Assembly (NCBI GenBank): GCA_041913045.1
Contig: JAYSGB010000010.1
Coordinates: forward strand, 54,794-118,793
Reading direction: 5' to 3'
DNA: 64,000 nucleotides
Source: CAMLOF01 sp041913045
Lineage (GTDB): Bacteria > Pseudomonadota > Gammaproteobacteria > Burkholderiales > Burkholderiaceae_C
Both the position numbers and the translations under genes were made by a program. The notes under the pieces are model-generated. The model had not been told where the DNA came from, did no database searches, and was given only the letters and a program-made list of their open reading frames with translations. Each line of letters begins with the position of its first letter. Position 1 is the first letter of the stretch. Positions 51,694-59,868 of the stretch are shown here, in pieces.

Positions 51694-52233
51694 TCAGGCC
51701 TTGGCCGTTTTCTTGAGTTTTTCTATCTCTGCTGTTTCGGGGTCCAGCAACTCAATGCCTTTGAATACCGTCAGGTAAAGGTTAAAGAGCACACGGATCG
51801 ACATCAGTGTGAAAGCCACGGGCAGAATCATGTAGAGATACTTCATCGGGACGCCCAGGGTCTGGGCCTTCCAGAAGAGGTTCATCCGGTTGAAGATGAA
51901 GTCGTAGCTCAGGTAGACGAAGTAGGTGTTGAACGCCACCCACAACAAATCTGCCAGCACCAGCATTGCTTTGGCCAGTCGCTTGGGGAGGTATTGAAAG
52001 TGGAAGGTCACACGGTTGTGCGCAGACATCTTTGCGGCAACGACCGCACCCAGGTAAGCAAACCACACAAACATGTAAGTGGAAAGCTCTTCACTCCAGG
52101 CAATGTTGTAGGCAAAGACCTGGCGAGCAAGGATTTGCGCAAACAAGATCAGAACAAACGCTGCGAGCAATACTTCGCAGAGTATGGTTTCAATGTTGTT
52201 GAGTGATCGAAAAATAGAGCGTGGGCTGAGCAT
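51694..52233 (-). CDS. tauL: TRAP transporter small permease (DctQ type)
   Basis: 179 residues with four membrane helices. The DctQ-type segment SEELSTYMFVWFAYLGAVVA is at about 44-63, and the C-terminal tail is charged (EIEKLKKTAKA). It is separated from tauK by 103 bases containing a GC-rich hairpin and followed 23 bases later by tauM. Confidence 0.88.
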   Translation of the reverse strand: MLSPRSIFRSLNNIETILCEVLLAAFVLILFAQILARQVFAYNIAWSEELSTYMFVWFAYLGAVVAAKMSAHNRVTFHFQYLPKRLAKAMLVLADLLWVAFNTYFVYLSYDFIFNRMNLFWKAQTLGVPMKYLYMILPVAFTLMSIRVLFNLYLTVFKGIELLDPETAEIEKLKKTAKA

Positions 52234-52294
52234 GTTGACATCCCGGAAAGCAGGGCCATCAGAGCCCGGTAGGGTGACGCCTGTGAACCTGAAG

Positions 52295-52322
52295 CGGCCG
52301 CCGCAGTGTTCCGCGGCGGCCG
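52295..52322 (-). repeat. GC-rich hairpin between tauK and tauL
   Basis: CGGCCGCCGC (52295-52304) and GCGGCGGCCG (52313-52322) are exact complements around the 8-base loop AGTGTTCC. No U-run follows in the minus direction. It lies directly behind the binding-protein gene, where hairpins often protect the upstream mRNA and raise binding-protein yield over permeases. Confidence 0.7.
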
Positions 52323-52336
52323 TCCGTGTTCAAGAC

Positions 52337-53329
52337 TCAGCGTCCAAGTGACTTGAGTACCTTGTCCAGCTTGTCTTTACCGCCAATGCTCTGGTAGAAC
52401 TTGGGCCAGACGGTAGTGGTTGCCTTGGTGATGAACTCTTTTTCACCATCGGCCGGATCGACGATCTGCATGCCTTTTGCGACAAGCTCTTTCCTGATCT
52501 TGTCTTCGGTGTCAAGAAGCCAACGGTAGCTGTGCTCGGTGGCCTCTGCACCTGCATCAAGAATGGCCTTCTGCACATCGGCGGGCTGCCTCTTGAAGAC
52601 CGACTCGCTGACAATCAACGGCTCCAACGAGAACACGTAACGGAGGTTCGTCACGTACTTCTGGACCTCGTTGAACTTCATTGCGGAGATGGTGATGTAG
52701 GGGTTGTCCTGACCATCCACCACCCGCTGCTGAAGGGCCGTGAATGTCTCACCCCAGGCCATGGGGGACGGGTTGATGCCCCAGGACTGGTAGCTGGCGA
52801 TCATGATCTCGTTCTTGGGGACACGGATCTTGAGGCCTTGCAGGTCCGCCAAGGTCTTCACGGGTTTCTTGGAGTTCGTCAGCACGCGGAAGCCCGAGTA
52901 GGCCCAGCCGACAATCCGGACGTTCGCGTCGCGAACGGTGTTGGCGGTGAGCTCTTTGCCGACATCGCCCATGGTCAGCTTCTTGGCCTCATCCACGCTC
53001 TGAATGACGTAAGGCAGCGTGAGAACGCCGACCGTCGGGGAGAAGGGCGTCACGTTGTTCAGGGCCAGGATGGAGAAGTCCAGCGTGCCGATGGCTGCGT
53101 TGCTGACGGTGTTTTCTTCGCTGCCCAGTTGACCGTTCGGAAACAGGTCGATCTTGTGCTTGCCACCGGTTTTCTGTTCAAAGGATTGCTTGAACTTTGT
53201 TGCGAGTTCCCATTGCGTACCGCCTTGGGCGTCGCCCACCGCCACTTTGAATGTGGCTGCCCATGAAACGCTTGAGCCAATGCTGGCCGCAGCAAGAACG
53301 GAATATACAAGCGTCTTCTTCAGGTTCAT
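52337..53329 (-). CDS. tauK: TRAP transporter substrate-binding protein (DctP type)
   Basis: 330 residues from ATG 53329, preceded by GGAGA. The signal peptide is MNLKKTLVYSVLAAASIGS with likely cleavage after SWA. The DctP domain shows FPNGQLGSEENTVSNAAIGT, GLKIRVPKNEIMIASYQSWG and MAWGETFTALQQRVVDGQDNP. The Arg in LKIRVP usually binds an acidic ligand group, compatible with a sulfonate. First transport gene of the operon. Confidence 0.92.
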   Translation of the reverse strand: MNLKKTLVYSVLAAASIGSSVSWAATFKVAVGDAQGGTQWELATKFKQSFEQKTGGKHKIDLFPNGQLGSEENTVSNAAIGTLDFSILALNNVTPFSPTVGVLTLPYVIQSVDEAKKLTMGDVGKELTANTVRDANVRIVGWAYSGFRVLTNSKKPVKTLADLQGLKIRVPKNEIMIASYQSWGINPSPMAWGETFTALQQRVVDGQDNPYITISAMKFNEVQKYVTNLRYVFSLEPLIVSESVFKRQPADVQKAILDAGAEATEHSYRWLLDTEDKIRKELVAKGMQIVDPADGEKEFITKATTTVWPKFYQSIGGKDKLDKVLKSLGR

Positions 53330-53357
53330 GTCTGTCTCCAATCAAGTTATTTTTGGT

Positions 53358-53756
53358 TCAGCGTCCAACGATGGGTGGACGGTCTTTGCGGAATGCGTTC
53401 TTTACTGCGATTTTTCCGTCGCGGAAGGTGAACACGTCGACCATGCGTGCCTCTATGCGAGAGCCGTCTGCCTTGGTGCCCTTGAAGGTGGTCTCTGAGA
53501 CGCCACGGTCTTCGCACACGAAGTGAACGCCGTTGACCCAGGCCGCATCAGGGAACGTCTGCCAAGCTAGCTGGAATCCTTCGCGCACAGCGTCCTTCCC
53601 AATGAAGCTTCGGCCCATGACGTCTGGCCCGGCCACTGCGTGGAATTCACAGTCATCGGTCATGAACGACATCAGTGCGTCGATGTCATGCCTGTTCCAG
53701 GCGTCTCCGAAGTCTTCGAGCATTTGTTCGCTCACGGCTTGTGTTGTGTCTGTCAT
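53358..53756 (-). CDS. SnoaL/NTF2-like protein, candidate taurine dehydrogenase small subunit
   Basis: 132 residues from ATG 53756, after GGAGA. It is a single NTF2-like fold: helices at the start (EQMLEDFGDAWNRHDIDALMSFM), DDCEFHAVAGPDVMGRSFIGKDAVREGF, then beta strands ending VDVFTFRDGKIAVKNAFR. It is the first gene of the TRAP operon and faces the dehydrogenase gene tauY. Size and context fit the small subunit TauX of taurine dehydrogenase, but the assignment rests on context. Confidence 0.7.
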   Translation of the reverse strand: MTDTTQAVSEQMLEDFGDAWNRHDIDALMSFMTDDCEFHAVAGPDVMGRSFIGKDAVREGFQLAWQTFPDAAWVNGVHFVCEDRGVSETTFKGTKADGSRIEARMVDVFTFRDGKIAVKNAFRKDRPPIVGR

Positions 53757-54071
53757 CACGTCTCCTTTTCAATGTGCTGCATTCCATACCGGTCAGGGTG
53801 CCCATCAATCTGGCCAGTCTGGTGCTGGTATGACGCCGCCGATGGTAGTGATGGCCGAAATGATTTTGTAGGGCCAGTTCGCTGCTATCGGTAAGGCCAG
53901 GTGACGGACTGGCTTCTGGACTTATAGAAACTTTGAGGCTGGTGCTAACGCGCGCAAGTAGGCGAAGCTAATCTCACGCCGACAGTTTGGTGGAATCAAT
54001 TTCGCCTGACTTCATAAAGATCAAGTCACCCCTGCCGTGCGCAGGCGTACCAGAAAAAATGGAGTTCCTTC
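53757..54071. other. Divergent intergenic region tauX-like/tauY
   Basis: 315 bases without a gene. It must hold promoters for both directions. It contains two TauR-like boxes listed separately, a small stem near 54033-54046 (CTGCCGTGCGCAGG), and the tauY ribosome binding site GGAG at 54061-54064. I see no convincing sigma-70 -35/-10 pair on either strand. Confidence 0.6.
53909..53948 (+). promoter_or_regulatory. Candidate TauR operator boxes
   Basis: CTGGACTTAT (53916-53925) matches nine of ten positions of CTGGACYTAA, the direct-repeat element I recall for Rhodobacter capsulatus TauR. CTGGTGCTAA (53939-53948) matches eight of ten in the same orientation, 23 bases downstream. A partial CTGGCTT (53909-53915) abuts the first box. 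The site lies between tauY and the TRAP operon. Confidence 0.5.
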
Positions 54072-55496
54072 ATGAAGGCTAATGTCACGTCGCGCGGCAA
54101 CGTGCGTACTGCATACGATCCCAAATACGATCCACTGGTTGCCCGGAATCCGGGCCTTGGCACGGACTACGCGCCGACTTATTGGGTGGGTACCGCAGGG
54201 GAGCCTCCGGCAGACGATGGCCCGATCAATGGTGACGTTGATGCCGATGTGGTGATCGTCGGCTCCGGCTTTACCGGTTTGGCTACCGCACTGTTCCTGG
54301 CCAGGGAGCACGGCATACGTGCCACGGTTCTGGAGGCTAACCAAGCCGTTTGGGGGTGTACCAGCCGCAATGGTGGGCAGGGCCAGAATGCGAGTGGCCG
54401 CCTGTACCGCTCGCAGTGGATTGCCCGCTGGGGCAAGGAAACCGCGCTCAAGCTGGACGCGGAGATCCGTGAAGGCTTCTCGACTTTCAAGAGCCTGGTG
54501 GATGAGTTCCCTGAGTGCGAGCCGCAGCCGGGCGGGCACCTTTACATTGCCCACCGCGAAAAGAAGATGGCTTTCCTGCACAACGAAGCGAAAGTCATGC
54601 GCGATGTGTTTGGTTATGACACCCGCATGCTGAGCCCCCAGGAGGTTCGGGACGAATACGTGAACGACGCCGAAAGCTATGGCGCGATGCACGAGCCGGA
54701 TGGGATCGGCGTGCATCCGCTGAAGCTGGCTTTTGCCTACCTGCGCAAAGCGCGTGAACTTGGTGTAAAAGTGCACCCAGCCAGCCCCGTGACAGGCATG
54801 GAAACACGAAACGGTGTGCATTACCTCAAGACGCCAGGCGGCACGGTGAAAGCTCGGGCTGTTGGCTTTGCCACAGGGGGTTACACGAGCAATGGCATGC
54901 ACAAGAGCCTGGACTCCAAGATCATGCCGATCCTGTCCAACTCGCTTGTGACCAGACCGCTGACAGAGGAAGAGCTTGCTCTCACCAACTTCAAGACCAA
55001 TGAGGTCATCACCGATACCCGAACCCTGCGTTTCTACTACCGCAAGCTCCCGGACAACCGGGTGCAGATTGGCAGCAGAAGTTCGATCACTGGAGCCGAT
55101 GCGCCGAACCCGGTGCACATGGCAAAACTCGTGGACGGGCTGCATCGCAAGTTCCCCGCGCTGACGGACATCCGCATTGACTACTCTTGGTGGGGCTGGG
55201 TTGACGTGAGCCACGACATGATGCCTCGCGTTGTGCAGCCGGACCCCAATGAAACGGTTTTCTACGCGGTGGGTTACGGCGGTAACGGCGTCTCCTTCTC
55301 GGCTCATGCCGGGCGGCGGATGGCCCAGCGCATTGCTGGGAAGAATCTTCCGGCGTTTGAGCTGCCCATCTACAACTCTGAGCTTGAGTATCCAAACGTC
55401 TTCAATCTCGTCAGATCAAGAGCGTTTGCACCATTTCGCCGGATGGGGCAGCGGTTCCTCTATCACTGGTACTACCTGCGTGATGAAACGCTCTGA
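54072..55496 (+). CDS. tauY: FAD-dependent taurine dehydrogenase large subunit (TauY-like)
   Basis: 474-residue DadA/DAO-type oxidoreductase. The FAD motif VVIVGSGFTGLATALFLA is at about 57-74 and is followed by TSRNGGQGQNASGRL. C-terminal FAD contacts include WWGWVDVSHDMMPRV and AVGYGGNGVSFSAHAGRRMA. In Rhodobacter and Paracoccus clusters, tauXY next to tauKLM, xsc and pta oxidises taurine to sulfoacetaldehyde and ammonium. Related amine and amino-acid oxidases are the alternative, but the gene context is strong. Confidence 0.85.
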   Translation: MKANVTSRGNVRTAYDPKYDPLVARNPGLGTDYAPTYWVGTAGEPPADDGPINGDVDADVVIVGSGFTGLATALFLAREHGIRATVLEANQAVWGCTSRNGGQGQNASGRLYRSQWIARWGKETALKLDAEIREGFSTFKSLVDEFPECEPQPGGHLYIAHREKKMAFLHNEAKVMRDVFGYDTRMLSPQEVRDEYVNDAESYGAMHEPDGIGVHPLKLAFAYLRKARELGVKVHPASPVTGMETRNGVHYLKTPGGTVKARAVGFATGGYTSNGMHKSLDSKIMPILSNSLVTRPLTEEELALTNFKTNEVITDTRTLRFYYRKLPDNRVQIGSRSSITGADAPNPVHMAKLVDGLHRKFPALTDIRIDYSWWGWVDVSHDMMPRVVQPDPNETVFYAVGYGGNGVSFSAHAGRRMAQRIAGKNLPAFELPIYNSELEYPNVFNLVRSRAFAPFRRMGQRFLYHWYYLRDETL

Positions 55497-55684
55497 GTCC
55501 GGTCACGAGGCCGCTGCGCTTCGCGTTTTTTCCTAAGCATTGCTGCTGCAAGCTATGCAGAAAGATCCTGGCTGGACCCTGGCCCAAAGCGGCGCGCTCA
55601 ATACGGCCAATGGTCTGGGCTACCTGTGCCGGTGTTGCTGGTCGCAGCTGCTCTGGTGTCGATGCGACAGTGCAGCAGGCAGGC

Positions 55685-55705
55685 CCACGGCCGCTTGGGC
55701 CGTGG
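55685..55705. terminator. Hairpin between convergent tauY and pchF
   Basis: CCACGGCC (55685-55692) and GGCCGTGG (55698-55705) form an 8-bp stem with the loop GCTTG, without a T-run on either side. It sits in the 261-base gap 55497-55757. A weaker GCGCTTCGCG followed by six Ts (about 55516-55531) may terminate tauY. I see no gene in the gap. Confidence 0.45.
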
Positions 55706-55757
55706 TCCTGGTTTAGGCGTGCAGCCCAGGTGACGAAGGGGCTCGGGTGGGCCCGTG

Positions 55758-57311
55758 TCAGATGCGAATACCGGACTTCCCCGGAGCAAGGATGCCGTTG
55801 GGGTCCAGCGCGCGCTTGATCTTGCGCTCGACATCCCGCTTGACCGGCCCGTAGCTCTTGGCGACGCGTTCCTGGAACGCGGTGTTCACGCGGTACACGG
55901 CGTAGCCCTCTTTTTCGAACTCATCGAGCAGTTCGGCAAAGCAGGTGTTGGCACGCTGGGTTTCTTCTTCGCTGGTGCGGTCATACAGCACGTCAATCAC
56001 GTGGTGCATGTCGCGCCAGCCGACGATGAATTCGCCCACGTAGTCGAACCCGTGTTTGTTGAGGATATGCTTGGCCAGGCGCATCTGCTTCTCGCATTCG
56101 CTGCCGCGGGCCTGGCTCACGGGGGCGAACCACATGGAGCCGCCGCCTCCGCGCCAGTTGTAGAGCCCGAATTCCTGCAGGTTCGGAATCCCCGACATCA
56201 ACTGCGAGCGGTACTTGAACGGTTGCGTGTCGCCCGCCTGTTCCTGCGTGATGACTTTGCCTTTCCCCGCCTTGCGCAGGGTTTCGGTGACTATCTTCCA
56301 GTTCACCTCGACTTGCTCCGGGGAGCCGTAGAGCGCAGCGTAGACGTTCCACGCGCCCAGGTGCTTGTCCTTCTGGATCTGTTTGAGGATGGCGTCGGGC
56401 GTGGCGCCGGGTTCTTTGATGTAGTCGGACCGGCGGGTGTTGCACGTGGAGGCTTCCCAGAGCACGCCTGCAATCACCACGGCGTTGGGGATGATGTTGG
56501 CAATGCGAAGCGGGCGCAGAAGTTCGACGATCTCGCTGATGTCGGACTCTTCCTCGAACTGGATTTCAAAGGGTTTGATGACCGGCGGCTTGGGCATGAG
56601 CCAGAAGCCCATTTTTGTGCAGATGCCGTAGTTGGACTGGGTGAACATGCCGTCCAGCGTGGGCCCATAGCCCCACTTGAAGACTTGCCAGGCCTTGTCG
56701 CCCTTGACGCCGCCCATGCCGGTGCGCAGCACGTCGCCGTTGGCCAGCACCACTTCCATGCCGCACTGCATCAGGAAGTGTTCGCCATAGGGTGTGTAGC
56801 CCACGCCGCGGTCCATGGTGTTGCCAACCGGCCCGGCCAGGGTGGATGGGGCTGAGAAAGACAGCATGAGCGGCAGCTTGTTTTCTTCCAGGTAGTCGTA
56901 GAGCTGCTGGTAGGTCACGCCGGGTTCAACCAGCGCGGTGCACAGGTCGGGGTCGACGTGCAGGATCTTGTTCATCTTGCGAAGGTCCAGCACGATCTGG
57001 CCGCGTTCGACTGGTGCAGCGGAACCGTAGCCAAAGTTGCGGCCCGTGGAGATGGTCCAGACGGGGATCTTGTACTCGTTGCAGATCTTGACGACAGCTT
57101 GCACCTGCTCAACCGTGGTTGCCATCACCACGGCGGAAGGGGTGTGCTTGGCTGCATCAACGGCCATCATGACTTTGGTGTAGGGGCGCAGGTGTTCTTC
57201 GGAAGTCTGAACCTGGTCTGCACCAAGGGCTGCCTTGAACTTGGTGATGGCTGCGTCGAACCTGTTTTCGCTGACGCCCTTGGGCAGGGCGAGGTATTTG
57301 CTTTTCTTCAT
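55758..57311 (-). CDS. pchF: 4-cresol dehydrogenase (hydroxylating) flavoprotein subunit
   Basis: VAO/PCMH-family flavoprotein that oxidises p-cresol to 4-hydroxybenzyl alcohol and 4-hydroxybenzaldehyde. It has 517 residues. The PP-type FAD domain includes ISTGRNFGYGSAAP. The residues I know for Pseudomonas putida PchF occur at the same numbers: Tyr95, Glu380, Tyr384 (covalent FAD, in QEFGLYNW), Glu427, His436, Tyr473 and Arg474. Tyr384 in place of the VAO histidine marks a cytochrome-linked hydroxylase rather than an oxidase. No Sec signal is visible. Last gene of pchA-C-X-F. Confidence 0.94.
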   Translation of the reverse strand: MKKSKYLALPKGVSENRFDAAITKFKAALGADQVQTSEEHLRPYTKVMMAVDAAKHTPSAVVMATTVEQVQAVVKICNEYKIPVWTISTGRNFGYGSAAPVERGQIVLDLRKMNKILHVDPDLCTALVEPGVTYQQLYDYLEENKLPLMLSFSAPSTLAGPVGNTMDRGVGYTPYGEHFLMQCGMEVVLANGDVLRTGMGGVKGDKAWQVFKWGYGPTLDGMFTQSNYGICTKMGFWLMPKPPVIKPFEIQFEEESDISEIVELLRPLRIANIIPNAVVIAGVLWEASTCNTRRSDYIKEPGATPDAILKQIQKDKHLGAWNVYAALYGSPEQVEVNWKIVTETLRKAGKGKVITQEQAGDTQPFKYRSQLMSGIPNLQEFGLYNWRGGGGSMWFAPVSQARGSECEKQMRLAKHILNKHGFDYVGEFIVGWRDMHHVIDVLYDRTSEEETQRANTCFAELLDEFEKEGYAVYRVNTAFQERVAKSYGPVKRDVERKIKRALDPNGILAPGKSGIRI

Positions 57312-57327
57312 GGTTGGGAGTTCCTGT

Positions 57328-57855
57328 TCAGATCACGCAACGCAGGGACACATAAGCTTGTGTGCCTGCCTTCTGTTCAGTGGTGTGGGCGCTGGCGCCA
57401 GCCGCCAGTGCCAGGCCCAGCGCGCGCGCTTCGGTTTCGCCTTGCGCTCCGGCAGAGAGGTGGTGGTGTTCAATGGACAGAACCTTTGCGCCAGCAGAGC
57501 GGATCAGGTCCAGCACCAGCACGGCAGATGCGTCGTCCAGCAGTGCAATCAAAAGGCTTGGGTCCGTGTCTTGCAGGTGCGAGTTCAGGCGGCCGAATGT
57601 CTCGGCGCCCAGGCCCATCAGCGCTTGTGTGGACGCGACCGTGGCTGATGCGGGGCGCAAGGCGTCGCGCACACCTTCAAGGAATGCCCGGTCCAGGGCC
57701 GAGCCGCTAACCAATGTTGAGACTGTGAGCGCCGCTTCCTGGTTGTCAGCAGCGCCGTCGCTGGTTTGCCACAACGATTTGGCCCACGAGGTGCTGGATA
57801 CCAGCAGACCTGCGGCCACCAGGCCTTTGAGCACTTCTCGGCGATCAGTGGACAT
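57328..57855 (-). CDS. pchX: PchX-like protein with twin-arginine signal
   Basis: 175 residues from ATG 57855 (AAGGAG upstream). The N-terminus MSTDRREVLKGLVAAGLL has the RR-x-x-L pattern and short hydrophobic core of a Tat signal ending near SWAKS. The rest is Ala/Leu-rich and helical with two conserved-looking His-rich turns (IEHHHLSAGAQ). Position between the cytochrome and flavoprotein genes matches pchX of the known pchACXF operon, whose function is, to my knowledge, not established. Confidence 0.78.
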   Translation of the reverse strand: MSTDRREVLKGLVAAGLLVSSTSWAKSLWQTSDGAADNQEAALTVSTLVSGSALDRAFLEGVRDALRPASATVASTQALMGLGAETFGRLNSHLQDTDPSLLIALLDDASAVLVLDLIRSAGAKVLSIEHHHLSAGAQGETEARALGLALAAGASAHTTEQKAGTQAYVSLRCVI

Positions 57856-57866
57856 AGTGTTCTCCT

Positions 57867-58181
57867 TCACTTTGCACCGGCGGGGGCGCTGCTGTTGGAC
57901 AGGTGGACCGCCAGTTCTTTGAGCGTGGCGTCGTCGATGTCGGTCGTGCGGAAGGCGGGCATCGGGCCGCTTCCATGGCGCGCGAAATAGATGAACGTTT
58001 CGGGCGGCAGGCCGCGGCCCAGCAGCAGCGGGCCAATGCCCGCTTCGTGGCACTTGGCGCACACCTTCTGGTAGTACTGGGCGCCCTTGGTGGGCAGGGT
58101 TTCGGCGCTGGCGGTTGTGGCCATGCTGGCCAGCGTGACTGCTGCAACGGCCAGCCCGTAGGCGGCGCGAACGGATTTCAT
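57867..58181 (-). CDS. pchC: 4-cresol dehydrogenase cytochrome c subunit
   Basis: 104 residues. A Sec signal (LAVAAVTLASMATTASA) precedes a small class I cytochrome c with the haem motif CAKCH and an axial Met in SGPMPAFR. It accepts electrons from the PchF flavin in the periplasmic complex. Ribosome binding site AAGGAA is present; 11 bases separate it from pchX. Confidence 0.93.
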   Translation of the reverse strand: MKSVRAAYGLAVAAVTLASMATTASAETLPTKGAQYYQKVCAKCHEAGIGPLLLGRGLPPETFIYFARHGSGPMPAFRTTDIDDATLKELAVHLSNSSAPAGAK

Positions 58182-58202
58182 ATCGATGTTTCCTTGGTGG
58201 GG

Positions 58203-59654
58203 TCAGAACGGATAGTGGCGGGGTGTGGTCTGGACGGTGATCCAGCGCAACTCGGTGAAGGCGTCGATCCCGGCCTTGCCCCCGAAGCGCCCGTAACCCG
58301 AGTTCTTCACGCCGCCGAAGGGCATCTGGGCTTCGTCGTGCACGGTGGGGCCGTTCACGTGGCAGATGCCGGATTCGATCCGTTTGGCGACTTCGTAAGC
58401 CCGTGCCGTATCACGACCAAACACTGCTGCGGCCAGGCCGTATTCGTTGTCGTTGGCGCAGGCGATGGCTGCCTCCACGCCGGACACGCGCACGATACCC
58501 TTGACGGGTGCAAAGGACTCCTCGCTGTAGATGCGCATGTCTGGGGTGACGTGGTCCAGCAGCGTGGCAGGCATCAGGGTGTTGTCGGCCTTGCCGCCAC
58601 ACACGAGCTTCGCGCCTTTGCTGAGCGCGTCTTCGATCAGTTCGTTGCAGCGCTGTACGGTGGCCATGTCCACCACCGAACCCAGCACCACCGGGCCTTG
58701 GCGTGGGTCACCCAGCGGCAACTTGCTGGCCTTGGCCGCCAGGCGGGCCACGAAGTCATCGGCGATCTTCTCGTCCACGATGATGCGTTCGGTGGACATG
58801 CAGATCTGACCCGAGTTCATGAAGGCGCCGAAGGCGGCGCCGTTGACGGCGGCGTCCAGGTCGGCGTCGTCCAGAATCACCAACGGTGCCTTGCCGCCAA
58901 GTTCCAGCACCACCGGCTTGAGGTATTTGGCGCAGGTTTGCGCAATGATTCGGCCAACCTTCGTAGAGCCCGTGAAGTTGATGCGACGGACGGCCGGGTG
59001 CGCCACGATGGCCTCGACCACCGCGCCTGCATCGGCCGGTGCGTTGGTGATGTAGTTGACCACGCCGCGCGGCAGGCCTGCTTCCTGCAAGGCTTCAACG
59101 ATGAGGCTGTGTGTGCGTGGGCACAGTTCAGAGCCCTTGAGAATGACCGTGTTGCCGCAAGCCAGGGCGGTGGAGATGGCGCGCACGCCCAGGATGACAG
59201 GTGCGTTCCACGGCGCAATGCCCAGAACCACGCCCGCTGGCTGGCGCACCGCCATGGCAAGGCTGCCCGGAATGTTGGATGGAATCACTTCGCCCGCGAT
59301 CTGGGTGGTGAGGGCGGCGGCCTCTTGCAGCATGCCTGCGGCAAGGTGAACGTTGAAGCCCGCCCAGATGGCGGAGGCACCAGTTTCCTGGGCCATGGCT
59401 TCGGTGAATTCGGCCACCTTGGCTTCCAGCGCATGCGCGGCTTTCAGCAAAAGGCCGCGCCTTTCTGCTGGCCCCATGGCAGCCCAGGCGGCAAAGGCCT
59501 GGCTGGCGGCGTCTGCGGCGGCAACGGCGTCGGCAACGGTGGCCGCTGGTGCGGTGGTCGCCACGCTGCCGTCCAGCGGGTTGCGGCGGGTGAACGTGGC
59601 GCCTTGTGAGGCGGCCACCGGCTCACCATTGATGAGCAAGTTGATCGAGTGCAT
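58203..59654 (-). CDS. pchA: Aldehyde dehydrogenase (4-hydroxybenzaldehyde/vanillin type)
   Basis: 483-residue NAD(P) aldehyde dehydrogenase. Visible are GIAPWNAPVILGVRAI, INFTGSTKVGRIIA, the general base Glu in LELGGKAPLVILDDAD, the nucleophile Cys in SGQICMSTERI, and ESFAPVKGIVR. As first gene of the pch operon it most likely oxidises 4-hydroxybenzaldehyde to 4-hydroxybenzoate. GGAGA precedes the start. Confidence 0.92.
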   Translation of the reverse strand: MHSINLLINGEPVAASQGATFTRRNPLDGSVATTAPAATVADAVAAADAASQAFAAWAAMGPAERRGLLLKAAHALEAKVAEFTEAMAQETGASAIWAGFNVHLAAGMLQEAAALTTQIAGEVIPSNIPGSLAMAVRQPAGVVLGIAPWNAPVILGVRAISTALACGNTVILKGSELCPRTHSLIVEALQEAGLPRGVVNYITNAPADAGAVVEAIVAHPAVRRINFTGSTKVGRIIAQTCAKYLKPVVLELGGKAPLVILDDADLDAAVNGAAFGAFMNSGQICMSTERIIVDEKIADDFVARLAAKASKLPLGDPRQGPVVLGSVVDMATVQRCNELIEDALSKGAKLVCGGKADNTLMPATLLDHVTPDMRIYSEESFAPVKGIVRVSGVEAAIACANDNEYGLAAAVFGRDTARAYEVAKRIESGICHVNGPTVHDEAQMPFGGVKNSGYGRFGGKAGIDAFTELRWITVQTTPRHYPF

Positions 59655-59720
59655 GGGTCATCTCCGTGGATTGGAAGCACGCCCTCGGCCCTTTTGGCCA
59701 ACGGCGGACTGTCACGCTTG

Positions 59721-59736
59721 CGCAACCGCCGTGCCA
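59721..59736 (-). promoter_or_regulatory. Sigma-54 promoter of the pch operon
   Basis: On the minus strand TGGCAC (59736-59731), five bases, then TTGCG (59725-59721): an exact -24/-12 match to TGGCAC-N5-TTGC. It lies about 67 bases upstream of pchA and faces it. The divergent sigma-54 activator gene explains its control. Confidence 0.85.
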
Positions 59737-59818
59737 TCTTTCTGTCAAAAAAAACTTCAATCCTCTCAAAGGCTTGCAGGCGTACGGCCGGGTTTTCACC
59801 GAATTCATCATCGATGAG

Positions 59819-59837
59819 TTGATCAATAGTTGATCAA
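59819..59837. promoter_or_regulatory. Upstream activating sequence for the XylR/DmpR-type activator
   Basis: TTGATCAA-TAG-TTGATCAA: two identical palindromes, resembling the TTGANCAA half-sites of XylR/DmpR UAS elements. It is about 95 bases upstream of the sigma-54 -12 box and 31 bases before the activator's ATG, so it may also mediate autorepression. Related TTCATCA pieces occur at 59805-59811 and 59844-59850. Confidence 0.72.
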
Positions 59838-59868
59838 CTAAAATTCATCAAAAGCCTCCTTTGAATTG

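Noticed and set aside
55497..55757. Short ORFs in the tauY-pchF gap
   Set aside because: No ribosome binding sites, no coherent protein features; better explained as an untranslated convergent region.
57903..59609. 568-codon plus-strand ORF opposite pchA
   Set aside because: Antisense shadow of the aldehyde dehydrogenase; its Gly/His-rich composition is not protein-like.
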